From positions 5,326 to 12,164 of the forward strand of contig DNHH01000005.1 of the NCBI GenBank assembly GCA_003485955.1: a DNA stretch of 6,839 nucleotides, in the 5' to 3' direction. A program made the position numbers and the translations under genes. The notes under the pieces were generated by a model. The model was not told where the DNA came from. It worked only from the letters and a program-made list of their open reading frames with translations, and made no database searches. Origin of the DNA: Opitutia bacterium (GTDB lineage Bacteria; Verrucomicrobiota; Verrucomicrobiia; Opitutales; UBA953). Below are positions 1-6,525 of this stretch, in pieces (position 1 is the first letter of the stretch; every line of letters begins with the position of its first letter).

Positions 1-1
1 G

Positions 2-316
2 TGGGAAAAAATTAAAGCTGTCGAAAAAGGTACCAAGGCGGTTTCTGTCTTCAAAGAATTACCACCAGCATTAGGGAGTATATTAATGGCGCGTGAGGTC
101 TGGAAGCAGATTGCCAAGAAGGAACTCAATGCAGGACCGACCGTCGACCGTGCACGGGTTTCCTCTCAAGCCAAAGTTCTTAATGAGAACGAGGCAGGGC
201 GACGACTTTTTGAACTCGTGGCAGCTTGTCGGGAAGCTGGCGTTGACCCCGATTCTGCATTACGTCGCTACACGGATACTGTTCAGCAACATGCTGAACA
301 ATCAGCGAAAAAGTAA
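2..316 (+). CDS. mazG: MazG-like nucleoside triphosphate pyrophosphohydrolase, 3' part (5' end outside window)
   Basis: The frame is open from the first bases of the window to a TAA at 314-316, giving 104 visible residues; the start lies upstream. The visible part begins with WEKIKAVEKG, followed by a stretch with SVFKELPPALGSILMAREVWKQIAKK. This matches the hallmark of the MazG C-terminal half (W-E-x-I-K-x-x-E-K, then S-V-x-x-x-x-P-A-L-x-x-L-x-R-A-x-x-x-Q). The last helical part, GRRLFELVAACREAGVDPDSALRRY, corresponds to the family's GDLLFxxVNLARxxGIDPExALRxxN segment. MazG proteins hydrolyse NTPs to NMP and pyrophosphate in the cytoplasm and are linked to clearing abnormal nucleotides and to ppGpp control. 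Oddity: the Asp of the E-E-x-G-D metal-binding motif is Arg here (E-A-G-R), so this C-terminal domain may not be catalytic; any N-terminal active site cannot be seen. An internal ATG at 86 is not the start, because the homology runs through it. Confidence 0.85.
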   Translation, partial: WEKIKAVEKGTKAVSVFKELPPALGSILMAREVWKQIAKKELNAGPTVDRARVSSQAKVLNENEAGRRLFELVAACREAGVDPDSALRRYTDTVQQHAEQSAKK

Positions 317-317
317 C

Positions 318-1043
318 ATGTTAGGGTCTGTTAAACCTCTCATCGTACATGTCGGTGGACGTGATATTGAGGTTTGGACAAAATATTCCGTACGCGCATT
401 GCGCGTTCGCCTTACTATTCAGCCTGGTCCGCGCGTCGTATTGACGCTACCCGAAGGAACGCACGCAAGCACGGCGATGCGCTTTCTTCAGGACCATAGC
501 GACTGGTTGCACCATGCCTTGGGTAAAGCACGAACGACGCAAAGTTCGGTAATTGGTCACTTCACCAAATTCCCATCTCTAACCTTTGATCATAAGTGGC
601 TGAGTGTAGAAATACGAACTGCAGGACGTTGTACGTATAAGGTAAAAGAGGCCGATGATGTTATCATGCTCTTCCATACTGACGACCACCCTGAAGAAAG
701 TCTAATGCGTGTGTTGCGCCGTGTAGCCCAGGATGGACTCGAAAAAGCTGCACAACGAATTGCCAAGAAGGTAGGCGTTAAGATTGGCGATGTCAGTATT
801 CGTAATCAGTCTACGCGTTGGGGTTCATGCTCAAGTAGTGGGTCATTATCGCTAAACTGGAGACTAATTCTTTTACCGCCTGCGATGCATGATCATGTTA
901 TTCTGCATGAATTAGCGCACCGTATTCACATGAATCATTCGGAGCGTTTTTGGTCACAACTTGAAGTGTGGGATCCGGAATGGAAGCGACATGACCAAGA
1001 ATTAACCAAGAAGTGGAACGTCCTTATGGACCTCGGACGCTGA
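318..1043 (+). CDS. YgjP-type (DUF45/WLM-like) zinc metallopeptidase
   Basis: A 241-residue protein starting at ATG 318, one base after the mazG stop. The frame is open further upstream, but that part overlaps mazG and has no family character; an ATG at 291 is a possible alternative start, and neither has a clear Shine-Dalgarno. The N-terminal half (about residues 10-120) is the β-rich region of the YgjP family, with the SVRALRVRLTI and VVLTLPEG stretches. The C-terminal half carries N-Q-S-T-R-W-G-S-C (residues 163-171), then the zinc site HELAH (H197, E198, H201) and a third His in MNHSERFW (H207), followed by a W-rich end. That order (WGSC, HExxH, N-H-S-x-x-F-W) is diagnostic for PF01863. 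The family is presumed to be cytoplasmic metal-dependent peptidases; the substrate is unknown. It is probably cotranscribed with mazG and the Nudix gene, whose ATG overlaps its TGA stop. Confidence 0.9.
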   Translation: MLGSVKPLIVHVGGRDIEVWTKYSVRALRVRLTIQPGPRVVLTLPEGTHASTAMRFLQDHSDWLHHALGKARTTQSSVIGHFTKFPSLTFDHKWLSVEIRTAGRCTYKVKEADDVIMLFHTDDHPEESLMRVLRRVAQDGLEKAAQRIAKKVGVKIGDVSIRNQSTRWGSCSSSGSLSLNWRLILLPPAMHDHVILHELAHRIHMNHSERFWSQLEVWDPEWKRHDQELTKKWNVLMDLGR

Positions 1044-1597
1044 TGTCGCGACTTGCACAAAATCAGGACGAAATTTTCGACGTTGTCGACGCACACAACT
1101 GCGTTATTGGTCAAGCGAGACGCAAAGAGATTCATGCCAAGGGGCTCTTACACCGCGCCATTCATATTTTTTGGATAAAAAACAACGGTCAACTCTGCTT
1201 ACAAAGACGCTCTTACGGGAAAGACAGTTGCCCGGGACTTCTCAGCAGTTCCTGTGCTGGCCATTTGGATGCAGGCGAAACTTATGATACTGCTGCATAC
1301 CGTGAACTAGCTGAGGAGCTTGGTTTCACTGCACCTCAAGGTAGCTTAGTTAAACTGGAAAGCTTTGCTGCCCATCCCGATCTCGGTAATGAATTTGTAT
1401 GCGTTTATCTGCTTAACTCAGATTATTCTGCAAAAATTGCCGAGGTTGAGGTGGATGCCTTGCTGTGGCGTACGCCGTATGAGGTTGACCAGTGGATTGT
1501 TAGCTCCCCAGGGCTATTCTCAACATCGCTCGTATACCTTTTTCAGCAGTTAACTGTTCGGCGAGCCCTCGGGCTAGTCGAGAAGGTCAAGGGTTGA
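1043..1597 (+). CDS. Nudix hydrolase, IPP-isomerase/YfcD-like
   Basis: A 184-residue protein. I choose ATG 1043, whose A is the last base of the upstream TGA stop (TGATG), over an earlier GTG at 1013 that would lie inside the peptidase gene. The N-terminal EIFDVVDAHNCVIGQA followed by a G-L-L-H-R-A stretch is typical of the Nudix subgroup related to isopentenyl-diphosphate isomerase and E. coli YfcD. The Nudix box is perfect: residues 73-95 fit G-x5-E-x7-R-E-L-x-E-E-x-G-F, with G73, E79, R87, E88, E91 and E92 present; the glutamates bind Mg2+. The L-C-L-Q-R-R-S stretch (51-57) just before it is the usual strand of this subgroup. Nudix enzymes cleave a nucleoside diphosphate linked to another moiety; the substrate cannot be read from sequence. 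A true type I IPP isomerase is possible but less likely: the region aligned with its active-site Cys and Glu was not confidently matched. Confidence 0.88.
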   Translation: MSRLAQNQDEIFDVVDAHNCVIGQARRKEIHAKGLLHRAIHIFWIKNNGQLCLQRRSYGKDSCPGLLSSSCAGHLDAGETYDTAAYRELAEELGFTAPQGSLVKLESFAAHPDLGNEFVCVYLLNSDYSAKIAEVEVDALLWRTPYEVDQWIVSSPGLFSTSLVYLFQQLTVRRALGLVEKVKG

Positions 1598-1628
1598 AAA
1601 CTCTCCCAGCTTCTGCGTTTGTAGTCAG

Positions 1629-2282
1629 GTGGAACGGACTCCTGATGAAACGCACAGCCCTAACAATGTAAGTTTGTTACATTGGTTATGGGTCGGACCG
1701 TTCGCCCTTTTTTTACGACTTTGGTTGTCTACGCTCCGCGTGCGTGCCCATGAATCGAATAAAAACCTAGAAGCAGATATTGGTGGTAATGCCGTATTAG
1801 TGCTTTGGCATGATCGGCTCTTTTTTGCGCCTATCATTACCCAGCGATACCTTAACCTGCCTGTCTGTGCATTGATTAGTGCGAGTAAAGACGGCGGATG
1901 GCTCGCTGCTTTTTACAAACTTATGGGGATCCAGAGCGTGCGTGGTTCCAGCAACCGTCGTGGCACCGAAGCTTTAATGACGCTTGCTCGAGCGATGCGG
2001 GCGGGTGCGCACGCCGGAATCACTCCGGATGGACCGAAGGGGCCACGGCGTGAATTTAAACAGGGCGCATTGGGTTTAGCCCGTGTTACGAAACGCCCTA
2101 TTATTCTTTTGGGGATCCATTACCATCATTGTTGGCGACTCAATAGTTGGGATCGATTTGCGCTACCTGTACCGTTTAGCGTCGTTGACCTAACTTTAGA
2201 GCGAACCAATCTCGAAAGCTTAACCGAAGACCAAAGTGTTCAAATACTCACGCAGCGCTTGAATGAACTTTCGGGCGAATAA
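1629..2282 (+). CDS. DUF374 lysophospholipid acyltransferase-like protein
   Basis: A 217-residue protein of usual length for the DUF374 family (PF04028), which belongs to the lysophospholipid acyltransferase superfamily. Motifs in order: LVLWHDRLFF (58-66) with H61 and D62 in place of the classical catalytic H-x4-D region; I-S-A-S-K-D-G (83-89); VRGSSNRRG (104-112); TPDGPKGPR (132-140); and SWDRFALPVPFS near 173-184. The hydrophobic N-terminal part (about 15-35) probably seats it on the inner membrane, where relatives move acyl chains onto lipid or lipid A precursors; the actual acceptor is unknown. The start is GTG 1629, the first usable codon after an in-frame TAG at 1575, with no ATG until deep inside the conserved domain; the ribosome site is weak. 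It follows the Nudix gene by 31 nt and is followed by a strong terminator, so it looks like the last gene of the plus-strand operon. Confidence 0.85.
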   Translation: MERTPDETHSPNNVSLLHWLWVGPFALFLRLWLSTLRVRAHESNKNLEADIGGNAVLVLWHDRLFFAPIITQRYLNLPVCALISASKDGGWLAAFYKLMGIQSVRGSSNRRGTEALMTLARAMRAGAHAGITPDGPKGPRREFKQGALGLARVTKRPIILLGIHYHHCWRLNSWDRFALPVPFSVVDLTLERTNLESLTEDQSVQILTQRLNELSGE

Positions 2283-2285
2283 ATA

Positions 2286-2317
2286 AAAAGGGCACGACAG
2301 TAACGTCGTGCCCTTTT
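2286..2317. terminator. Strong intrinsic terminator, probably bidirectional
   Basis: A 13-bp perfect inverted repeat (AAAAGGGCACGAC / GTCGTGCCCTTTT) encloses the 6-nt loop AGTAAC. The GC-rich core is flanked by an A-run on the left and a T-run on the right, so a transcript from either strand gives a hairpin followed by U residues. It sits between the stop of the plus-strand acyltransferase (2282) and the stop of the minus-strand porin (2334), exactly where two convergent units need one. Confidence 0.93.
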
Positions 2318-2333
2318 AGATTTATGCCCTGAC

Positions 2334-3052
2334 TTAGAAAGTCTTGGACATTGAGAAAACGACAAAACCTTTATCCAAGACCTTGTTTGAATAGTTGATA
2401 CCGTCGGCATTCGCATCGGTGTAGGCCAGGGATGCAGTATAGCCTAAGAGAGGGTACGAAAGGCCGACCTTATAGTCTTCGTAGTCAAACTGATCGCCTG
2501 CGCCCAATGTCCATCCGTAGTGCAAGCCGATAGCTAGATTTTTGAGTGATTCGAAGGTGTAACTGTAGGATACGTCAACGTAGGTCGTACCGTCGGAGTT
2601 ATCGAAATTGAAGTAGTCGGTGAGGGCGTAGGATGCTTTGAGGCTTAAGCCGGCAAAGGCACCGCTAAGGCTGACTTCTGAGGTGTTGTAATCGCTTGCG
2701 CCAGGGTAGAAGTACGAAATACCTCCTAAGGACAGGTCGACCGCACCGAGTTTAAAGGCGTAAGCAGCATAGAGATCAGCTTCAATAGAGTCATTGCCAA
2801 CTTCGTTAACATTTTGATTGGAAGCCCAGAACCCAACAGAAAATCCTGAATTGTGCGCAATGTCTGTGCCGCCTGAAAACGAAAGACCGTTCGCATCTCC
2901 ATTCTGGGAGATACCTCTAAATACATAATCCGTGGAGAGTGCTAGGTTGTGCGTCTGCGACCAAGCAGATGTAGCCGGTGCCGACTGGGCAAACGCCGAT
3001 GCAGCAATGAGAATAGAGAGCGAGGATGTGGTTAGGTGTTTCTAGGAATCAT
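2334..3052 (-). pseudogene. TorF-family (Gcw_chp, TIGR02001-type) putative outer-membrane porin with frameshift near the start
   Basis: Read on the minus strand, one frame is open from a TAG at 3044-3042 to the TAA at 2336-2334 (235 codons). It encodes a signal peptide (KHLTTSSLSILIAASAFA, cleavage expected after A-F-A, before Q-S-A-P), then N-L-A-L-S-T-D-Y-V-F-R-G-I-S-Q, the family hallmark, then alternating β-strands such as GFSVGFWASN, ISYFYPGASDYN and LSYPLLGYTASLAYTD. It ends in FVVFSMSKTF, a β-barrel C-terminus with terminal Phe. Mature length is typical of this family of small porins. There is no ATG, GTG or TTG in frame before TTG 2525, which is far inside the barrel. The only sensible start, ATG 3052-3050, reads MIPRNT then TAA. 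Adding one A (CCTAG to CCTAAG) would give MIPKKHLTTSS and a complete signal peptide. So it is either a fresh one-base deletion or a sequencing error; the uniform intact frame favours a recent event. A neighbouring minus-strand frame around 2726-2926 is only a shadow. Confidence 0.8.
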
Positions 3053-3079
3053 ACCTTTAACACACACCGTGCCAGAGTG

Positions 3080-3085
3080 ATTTTA
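3080..3085 (-). promoter_or_regulatory. Possible -10 element for the porin gene
   Basis: On the minus strand TAAAAT matches the σ70 -10 consensus in five of six positions and lies about 28 nt upstream of the porin ATG. No good -35 hexamer is found at 16-18 nt, so this is weak. It is listed because the porin follows glgA by 103 nt and probably needs its own promoter. Confidence 0.22.
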
Positions 3086-3115
3086 TGGCTTATTTGCTGG
3101 TAAACGACTTATGCC

Positions 3116-3132
3116 GCTGAATTAATTTCAGC
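3116..3132. repeat. Short inverted repeat between glgA and porin
   Basis: GCTGAA and TTCAGC form a 6-bp palindromic pair around the AT-only loop TTAAT. There is no T-run after it on the minus strand, so it is a poor terminator by itself. It could be a mRNA hairpin or an operator for the porin; a chance occurrence cannot be excluded. Confidence 0.35.
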
Positions 3133-3142
3133 ATGTCTGCCT

Positions 3143-3160
3143 AAAAACCTACACGTTAGG
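3143..3160 (-). terminator. Weak terminator-like hairpin after glgA
   Basis: On the minus strand CCTA-ACGTG-TAGG is followed at once by TTTTT. The left arm includes part of the glgA stop codon. The stem is only 4 bp, so at best it gives partial termination before the porin. Confidence 0.25.
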
Positions 3161-4700
3161 ACGACTTCTTCTTCAGGGATTTAGAAGCGACAGCCTTATT
3201 TTTGTTGAGCGTGACCTTGGACTTAAGGATAGCTGCGGGCTTAACGACTGGAGCTGAAAATGCATGTCGGCGTTGTCGAATAGCCTCTTCGTAACATCGC
3301 TCATAGTTCTGTGCTGCTGTCGTCCAGCTAAACCTACGCGACATGGCGCGATGGCGTACGGCATGGAACTCGTTTTCGTGTTGATAGTATAACTTAATAG
3401 CATGCCCTAGAGCCCATTGAACCGCGGTGCTATCGGCGTGCTCAAAAACTATGCCTGTAGATTTTGCGTCTCCTTCGTGCCAGCCATCGACAGTGTCTGC
3501 AAGGCCACCCGTATTTCGGACAATCGGGAGGGTGCCGTAGGCCATCGAGTAGAGTTGGTTAAGGCCACAGGGCTCGAACCGACTTGGCATGAGGAAAAAG
3601 TCGGCGGCGGCCTCGATACGGTGCGCAAGTTGGTTGTCATAACCAATGCGCACGAATGCTCGTTGTGGGAATTCGGCTGCAAGACTTAAAAAGGCTGCTT
3701 CGACCGCAGGATCGCCGCTACCGAGCACTACCAGCTGAATTTCGGCAGCACGGAGTCGGGCACGCAGGGGTTCGATGGTTAAGTCTAAGCCTTTCTGATC
3801 CCACATTCGCGAAACGATACCAATCATAGCCGTACTAGGGGCTTTCTCTAAGCCACATGTACGCTGTAGTTCTGTTTTGCATAAGGCCTTACCTGTGAGA
3901 TCTGCTGCTTGATAGCGTGCTGGAATAAGCGTATCGCGCGTTGGATTCCAGTCGTCGGAATCGACGCCATTTAAAATACCCTCAAGGTCGGCCGCACGGT
4001 GCCTTATCACAGGATCTAATCCAAAGCCGAATTCTGGAGTCAGTATTTCTTTAGCGTACGTAGGGCTTACGGTAGTCAGTCGCGTTGCATGGAAGATGCC
4101 GCCTTTAAGTAGATTAATGCCGCCGAGGCACTCTAGGTTATCAGGACTGAGCAGCCATTTAGGAAGTCCGAGTAAATCGACACATTCGGTGCCAAAGAGT
4201 CCTTGGTGTTGTAGATTATGAATCGTCAGAACGGATGCAGACTGACCTAAAGGCGTTCCGCGCAATACGGTGTTTAAGAGCACGGGAGCGATGGCAACGG
4301 TCCAATCGTGTGCATGGACAACGTCTGGGATCCAGTCATCCGCTAAGCATAGATCGAGCCCCGCACGTGTTAAAAAGACTGCCCTAGCGCCCGCATCGAC
4401 TCGATCGCCATAGATTTCAGGTGCGCCATAATACCTAGGATGCTCCAGGAAATATATCTTAGGGTTTATATCGGCAGCTGTTTTAACCCTGCAGCTATCG
4501 ACTGGCTTTACGCCGACCTCGAGGCGTTCACGGTAATCTTTGAGTTGGGTTAAAGGCTGAACCGATCCGTAAAGCGGTGTAACGATGCGAATGTCATGCC
4601 CTAACGTTGCCAGCGCCTTTGCGAGTGCAGCTGTTGCATCTCCCAGTCCGCCGGCCTTTGACCAAGGGGCAATCTCGGGAGTTAAGAAGAGAATCTTCAT
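3156..4700 (-). CDS. glgA: Glycogen synthase (ADP-glucose, GT5 family)
   Basis: A 514-residue GT-B glycosyltransferase that moves glucose from ADP-glucose to the growing α-1,4-glucan in the cytoplasm. The N-terminal MKILFLTPEIAPWSKAGGLG holds the K-x-G-G-L nucleotide-sugar motif (K15, D21 just after). H161 lies in T-I-H-N-L-Q-H-Q-G-L, and the L-L-K-G-G-I-F-H-A-T-R-L-T-T-V-S-P-T-Y block follows at about 197-215. The C-terminal Rossmann half carries VSRMWDQKG (R298, K303) and PSRFEPCGLNQLY (E376), then YGTLPIVRNTGGLADTV. All catalytic positions known from E. coli GlgA are present. The protein is about 35 residues longer than that enzyme; the surplus is a lysine-rich tail from about 482 onward. 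Start ATG 4700 overlaps the stop of the exosortase gene (ATGA), which suggests translational coupling. No other glycogen gene (glgB, glgC, glgP) is seen in the window. Confidence 0.97.
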   Translation of the reverse strand: MKILFLTPEIAPWSKAGGLGDATAALAKALATLGHDIRIVTPLYGSVQPLTQLKDYRERLEVGVKPVDSCRVKTAADINPKIYFLEHPRYYGAPEIYGDRVDAGARAVFLTRAGLDLCLADDWIPDVVHAHDWTVAIAPVLLNTVLRGTPLGQSASVLTIHNLQHQGLFGTECVDLLGLPKWLLSPDNLECLGGINLLKGGIFHATRLTTVSPTYAKEILTPEFGFGLDPVIRHRAADLEGILNGVDSDDWNPTRDTLIPARYQAADLTGKALCKTELQRTCGLEKAPSTAMIGIVSRMWDQKGLDLTIEPLRARLRAAEIQLVVLGSGDPAVEAAFLSLAAEFPQRAFVRIGYDNQLAHRIEAAADFFLMPSRFEPCGLNQLYSMAYGTLPIVRNTGGLADTVDGWHEGDAKSTGIVFEHADSTAVQWALGHAIKLYYQHENEFHAVRHRAMSRRFSWTTAAQNYERCYEEAIRQRRHAFSAPVVKPAAILKSKVTLNKNKAVASKSLKKKSS

Positions 4701-5728
4701 GCTTTTACTCGACTGGAACCCAAACGATTTAGGAGCGGCACGCAGGCAATTAAGACCACAAATGTTGCGACCATTGCAGCGTTGCCTGCAAAGTCATGTA
4801 CAGTGCCGAATGAGGAGAAACCGGCTTGGCCGGGTTCGAGTCCAGCGTAGTCGCGGTCAATTGCACCAGCTCCATGCGAACTCACGTATATGGCCAGGTA
4901 AGTATTGCGGGCAATATTGAGAACAATCGCCGCGAATGCCGACAAGGCTATCATTAGGATTCGACGAATGAATACGCCAGGGAAACGACCTTCAATCCAG
5001 AGTGCGCCTAAGAAAGACCCAACGAAAATGCAGGCAGAAAGCGAACGTATGCCTGAACATGCATCTGCAATCCCGACTTGTTCGCCACTAGGCAGGAAGA
5101 CGATTACGTTGGCACGTAGCGAAATTGTATACCCACCGATGCGTAATAATCCTGCGACAACTTCAGTTACAAACTCAAGCAACGGTGCTTTAATCTGGTT
5201 ATCGACAAGGTAAAGAAACGGTCCAGAGATGATCCAAATAGCGGCTGGAAAAAGACATAGTCCGAGGGCGTTCCAGCGCATACGACTTGAGGGCTCCATC
5301 GCGTTAGCGGATCGAACAGATAAAAACGCAAATCCAAGTAGGCATCCCATGAGGCCGAAAGCGATTGCGAGGGTTGATAGGCTACCAGTTCCAAAGATGG
5401 CTCGCCAAGCTGAACCAAGGGCGAACGACATCACGCAGAAAAATGTTAAGCTGCGCGCAACATTCAGTAACCATGGGCGTGTCGGCGTACCTGGTAATGA
5501 CGTTTCGCCTGTGAGTAAGGGGCGTAAATTTACCCAGCGCTCCCAAAATACATAGATTGAAAATGCCGGTACAAGGTAGCCGAAGGTATAGTCTTCTTTC
5601 GTGCTCCAGATTGCCCACTGATCCCAGGTGGCAAATACCATCATCATTAAAATGATGACCCCAAGGCCTAAGGTCTCTCGGCTAATAGCCAGAGAGTTTT
5701 TACCTGAGTCAGGTGATGCCTCGGCCAT
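4697..5728 (-). CDS. Exosortase/archaeosortase-family protein
   Basis: A 343-residue polytopic inner-membrane protein with about eight hydrophobic segments, including roughly 20-35, 50-62, 92-112, 117-137, 155-175, 228-245, 254-272 and 316-334. The family triad is complete: C224 in ADACSGIRSL, R274 in NIARNTYLAI and H311 in TVHDFAGNAA. The DYTFGYLVPAFSIYVFWERW segment (46-65) corresponds to the family's D-Y-S-H-G-x-L-V-P motif. Exosortases are thought to cleave and transfer proteins carrying a C-terminal PEP-CTERM-type tripartite tail during export, often in bacteria that make exopolysaccharide. No substrate with such a tail and no EpsI domain or gene is seen here; the nearby porin ends in a barrel Phe and is not a target. 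The gene starts 2 nt after the oppF stop with a poor ribosome site and overlaps glgA by ATGA, so coupled translation is likely. The exact Xrt subtype cannot be assigned by eye. Confidence 0.92.
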   Translation of the reverse strand: MAEASPDSGKNSLAISRETLGLGVIILMMMVFATWDQWAIWSTKEDYTFGYLVPAFSIYVFWERWVNLRPLLTGETSLPGTPTRPWLLNVARSLTFFCVMSFALGSAWRAIFGTGSLSTLAIAFGLMGCLLGFAFLSVRSANAMEPSSRMRWNALGLCLFPAAIWIISGPFLYLVDNQIKAPLLEFVTEVVAGLLRIGGYTISLRANVIVFLPSGEQVGIADACSGIRSLSACIFVGSFLGALWIEGRFPGVFIRRILMIALSAFAAIVLNIARNTYLAIYVSSHGAGAIDRDYAGLEPGQAGFSSFGTVHDFAGNAAMVATFVVLIACVPLLNRLGSSRVKA

Positions 5729-5730
5729 CT

Positions 5731-6525
5731 TTAGAATTTAGGAACTGCGTCGAGCAATGTCCGCGTATAGGGATGCTGGGGTGAACCAAGGATTTGGTCA
5801 GGCGTGCCTTGTTCGACGACCACACCTTTTTCCATTACCAAGACATGGTGGCTAATGTGCTCAACTACTGCCAGATCGTGTGCGATAAACAAATAGGCTA
5901 CGCCTAGCTCATCTTGTAGGTCTTGTAGCAAGTTAACGACCGATGCCTGTACGGAAACATCGAGAGCTGAAACGGGTTCATCGCAGACAATAAGTTCAGG
6001 TTGTACCGCTAATGCCCGAGCTATGCCGATGCGTTGGCGTTGTCCTCCAGAGAATTCATGAGGGTGGCGCCTCATCTGTTCTGGTTTTAAGCCAACTTTT
6101 TTAAGTAATTCGGCGCAACGTGCTTCCCGGTCAGAACGATTGAGCTGTGGGAAGTGAATTTCGAGCGGTTCCGAAAGGATGCCTAAGATATCCGCGCGTG
6201 GGTTGAGTGAACCGTAGGGGTCTTGAAAAACCATTTGCACTTTTTTCCGCCAGGGAAGGAATGTGCGATTGTCCATCTGGCCGATATCGACGCCTTCCCA
6301 GATAATCTTCCCAGCAGTCACCGGTGCTAGTTTAACAATCGCCCGTCCGGTCGTGGTTTTGCCTGAACCTGATTCGCCCACGAGTCCGACGGTCTTGCCG
6401 CGTGGGACGACAAAACTTACCCCGTCGACTGCCCGTACTGGGTCGGCTTTACTAAACCAACCAGCGCCTGGCCGTGGGTAGTGGACCTTAAGGTCTTGGA
6501 TTTCAAGTAGGGTAGGCGTACTCAT
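5731..6525 (-). CDS. oppF: Oligopeptide/dipeptide ABC transporter ATP-binding protein, OppF/DppF-like
   Basis: A 264-residue ATPase subunit with all motifs: Walker A GESGSGKTTT, Q-loop VFQDPYGSLNPR, signature FSGGQRQRIGIARAL, Walker B LIVCDEPVSALD, and H-loop IAHDLAVV. The FQDPYGSLNPR and HPYTRTLL stretches are typical of the peptide/nickel (Opp/Dpp) subfamily. It powers uptake of short peptides or similar solutes together with OppD and membrane partners, probably encoded farther upstream on this strand. The protein is shorter than many OppF proteins (often above 300 residues) and stops right after the HPYTR region, so the usual C-terminal extension is missing; this may be natural for the lineage. 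ATG 6525 overlaps the oppD stop (ATGA). The true substrate is not determinable from the ATPase. Confidence 0.94.
   Translation of the reverse strand: MSTPTLLEIQDLKVHYPRPGAGWFSKADPVRAVDGVSFVVPRGKTVGLVGESGSGKTTTGRAIVKLAPVTAGKIIWEGVDIGQMDNRTFLPWRKKVQMVFQDPYGSLNPRADILGILSEPLEIHFPQLNRSDREARCAELLKKVGLKPEQMRRHPHEFSGGQRQRIGIARALAVQPELIVCDEPVSALDVSVQASVVNLLQDLQDELGVAYLFIAHDLAVVEHISHHVLVMEKGVVVEQGTPDQILGSPQHPYTRTLLDAVPKF

Noticed and set aside
93..317. Upstream extension of the YgjP peptidase frame to 93
   Set aside because: It lies wholly within mazG, which has clear family homology in its own frame; the extension has none.
1594..1671. 25-codon TTG-started frame overlapping the Nudix stop (TTGA), ending at TAA 1669
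   Set aside because: Too short, no recognisable features, and it overlaps the start of the acyltransferase in another frame.
2334..2525. A 63-residue minus-strand gene starting at TTG 2525
   Set aside because: It is only the C-terminal strands of the porin; the frame and barrel homology continue upstream to the signal peptide.
3058..3075. TGGCACGG on the minus strand upstream of the porin resembles a σ54 -24 element
   Set aside because: The -12 part is poor (GTGTT against TTGCW) and transcription would begin at or inside the start codon.
3417..3689. Plus-strand 90-codon open frame inside glgA
   Set aside because: It is antisense to a strongly conserved part of glgA and shows no protein-family character.
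4585..5555. Several plus-strand open frames opposite the exosortase gene
   Set aside because: They are antisense shadows, rich in Arg/Pro/Ser with no domains, while the minus frame holds the exosortase motifs.
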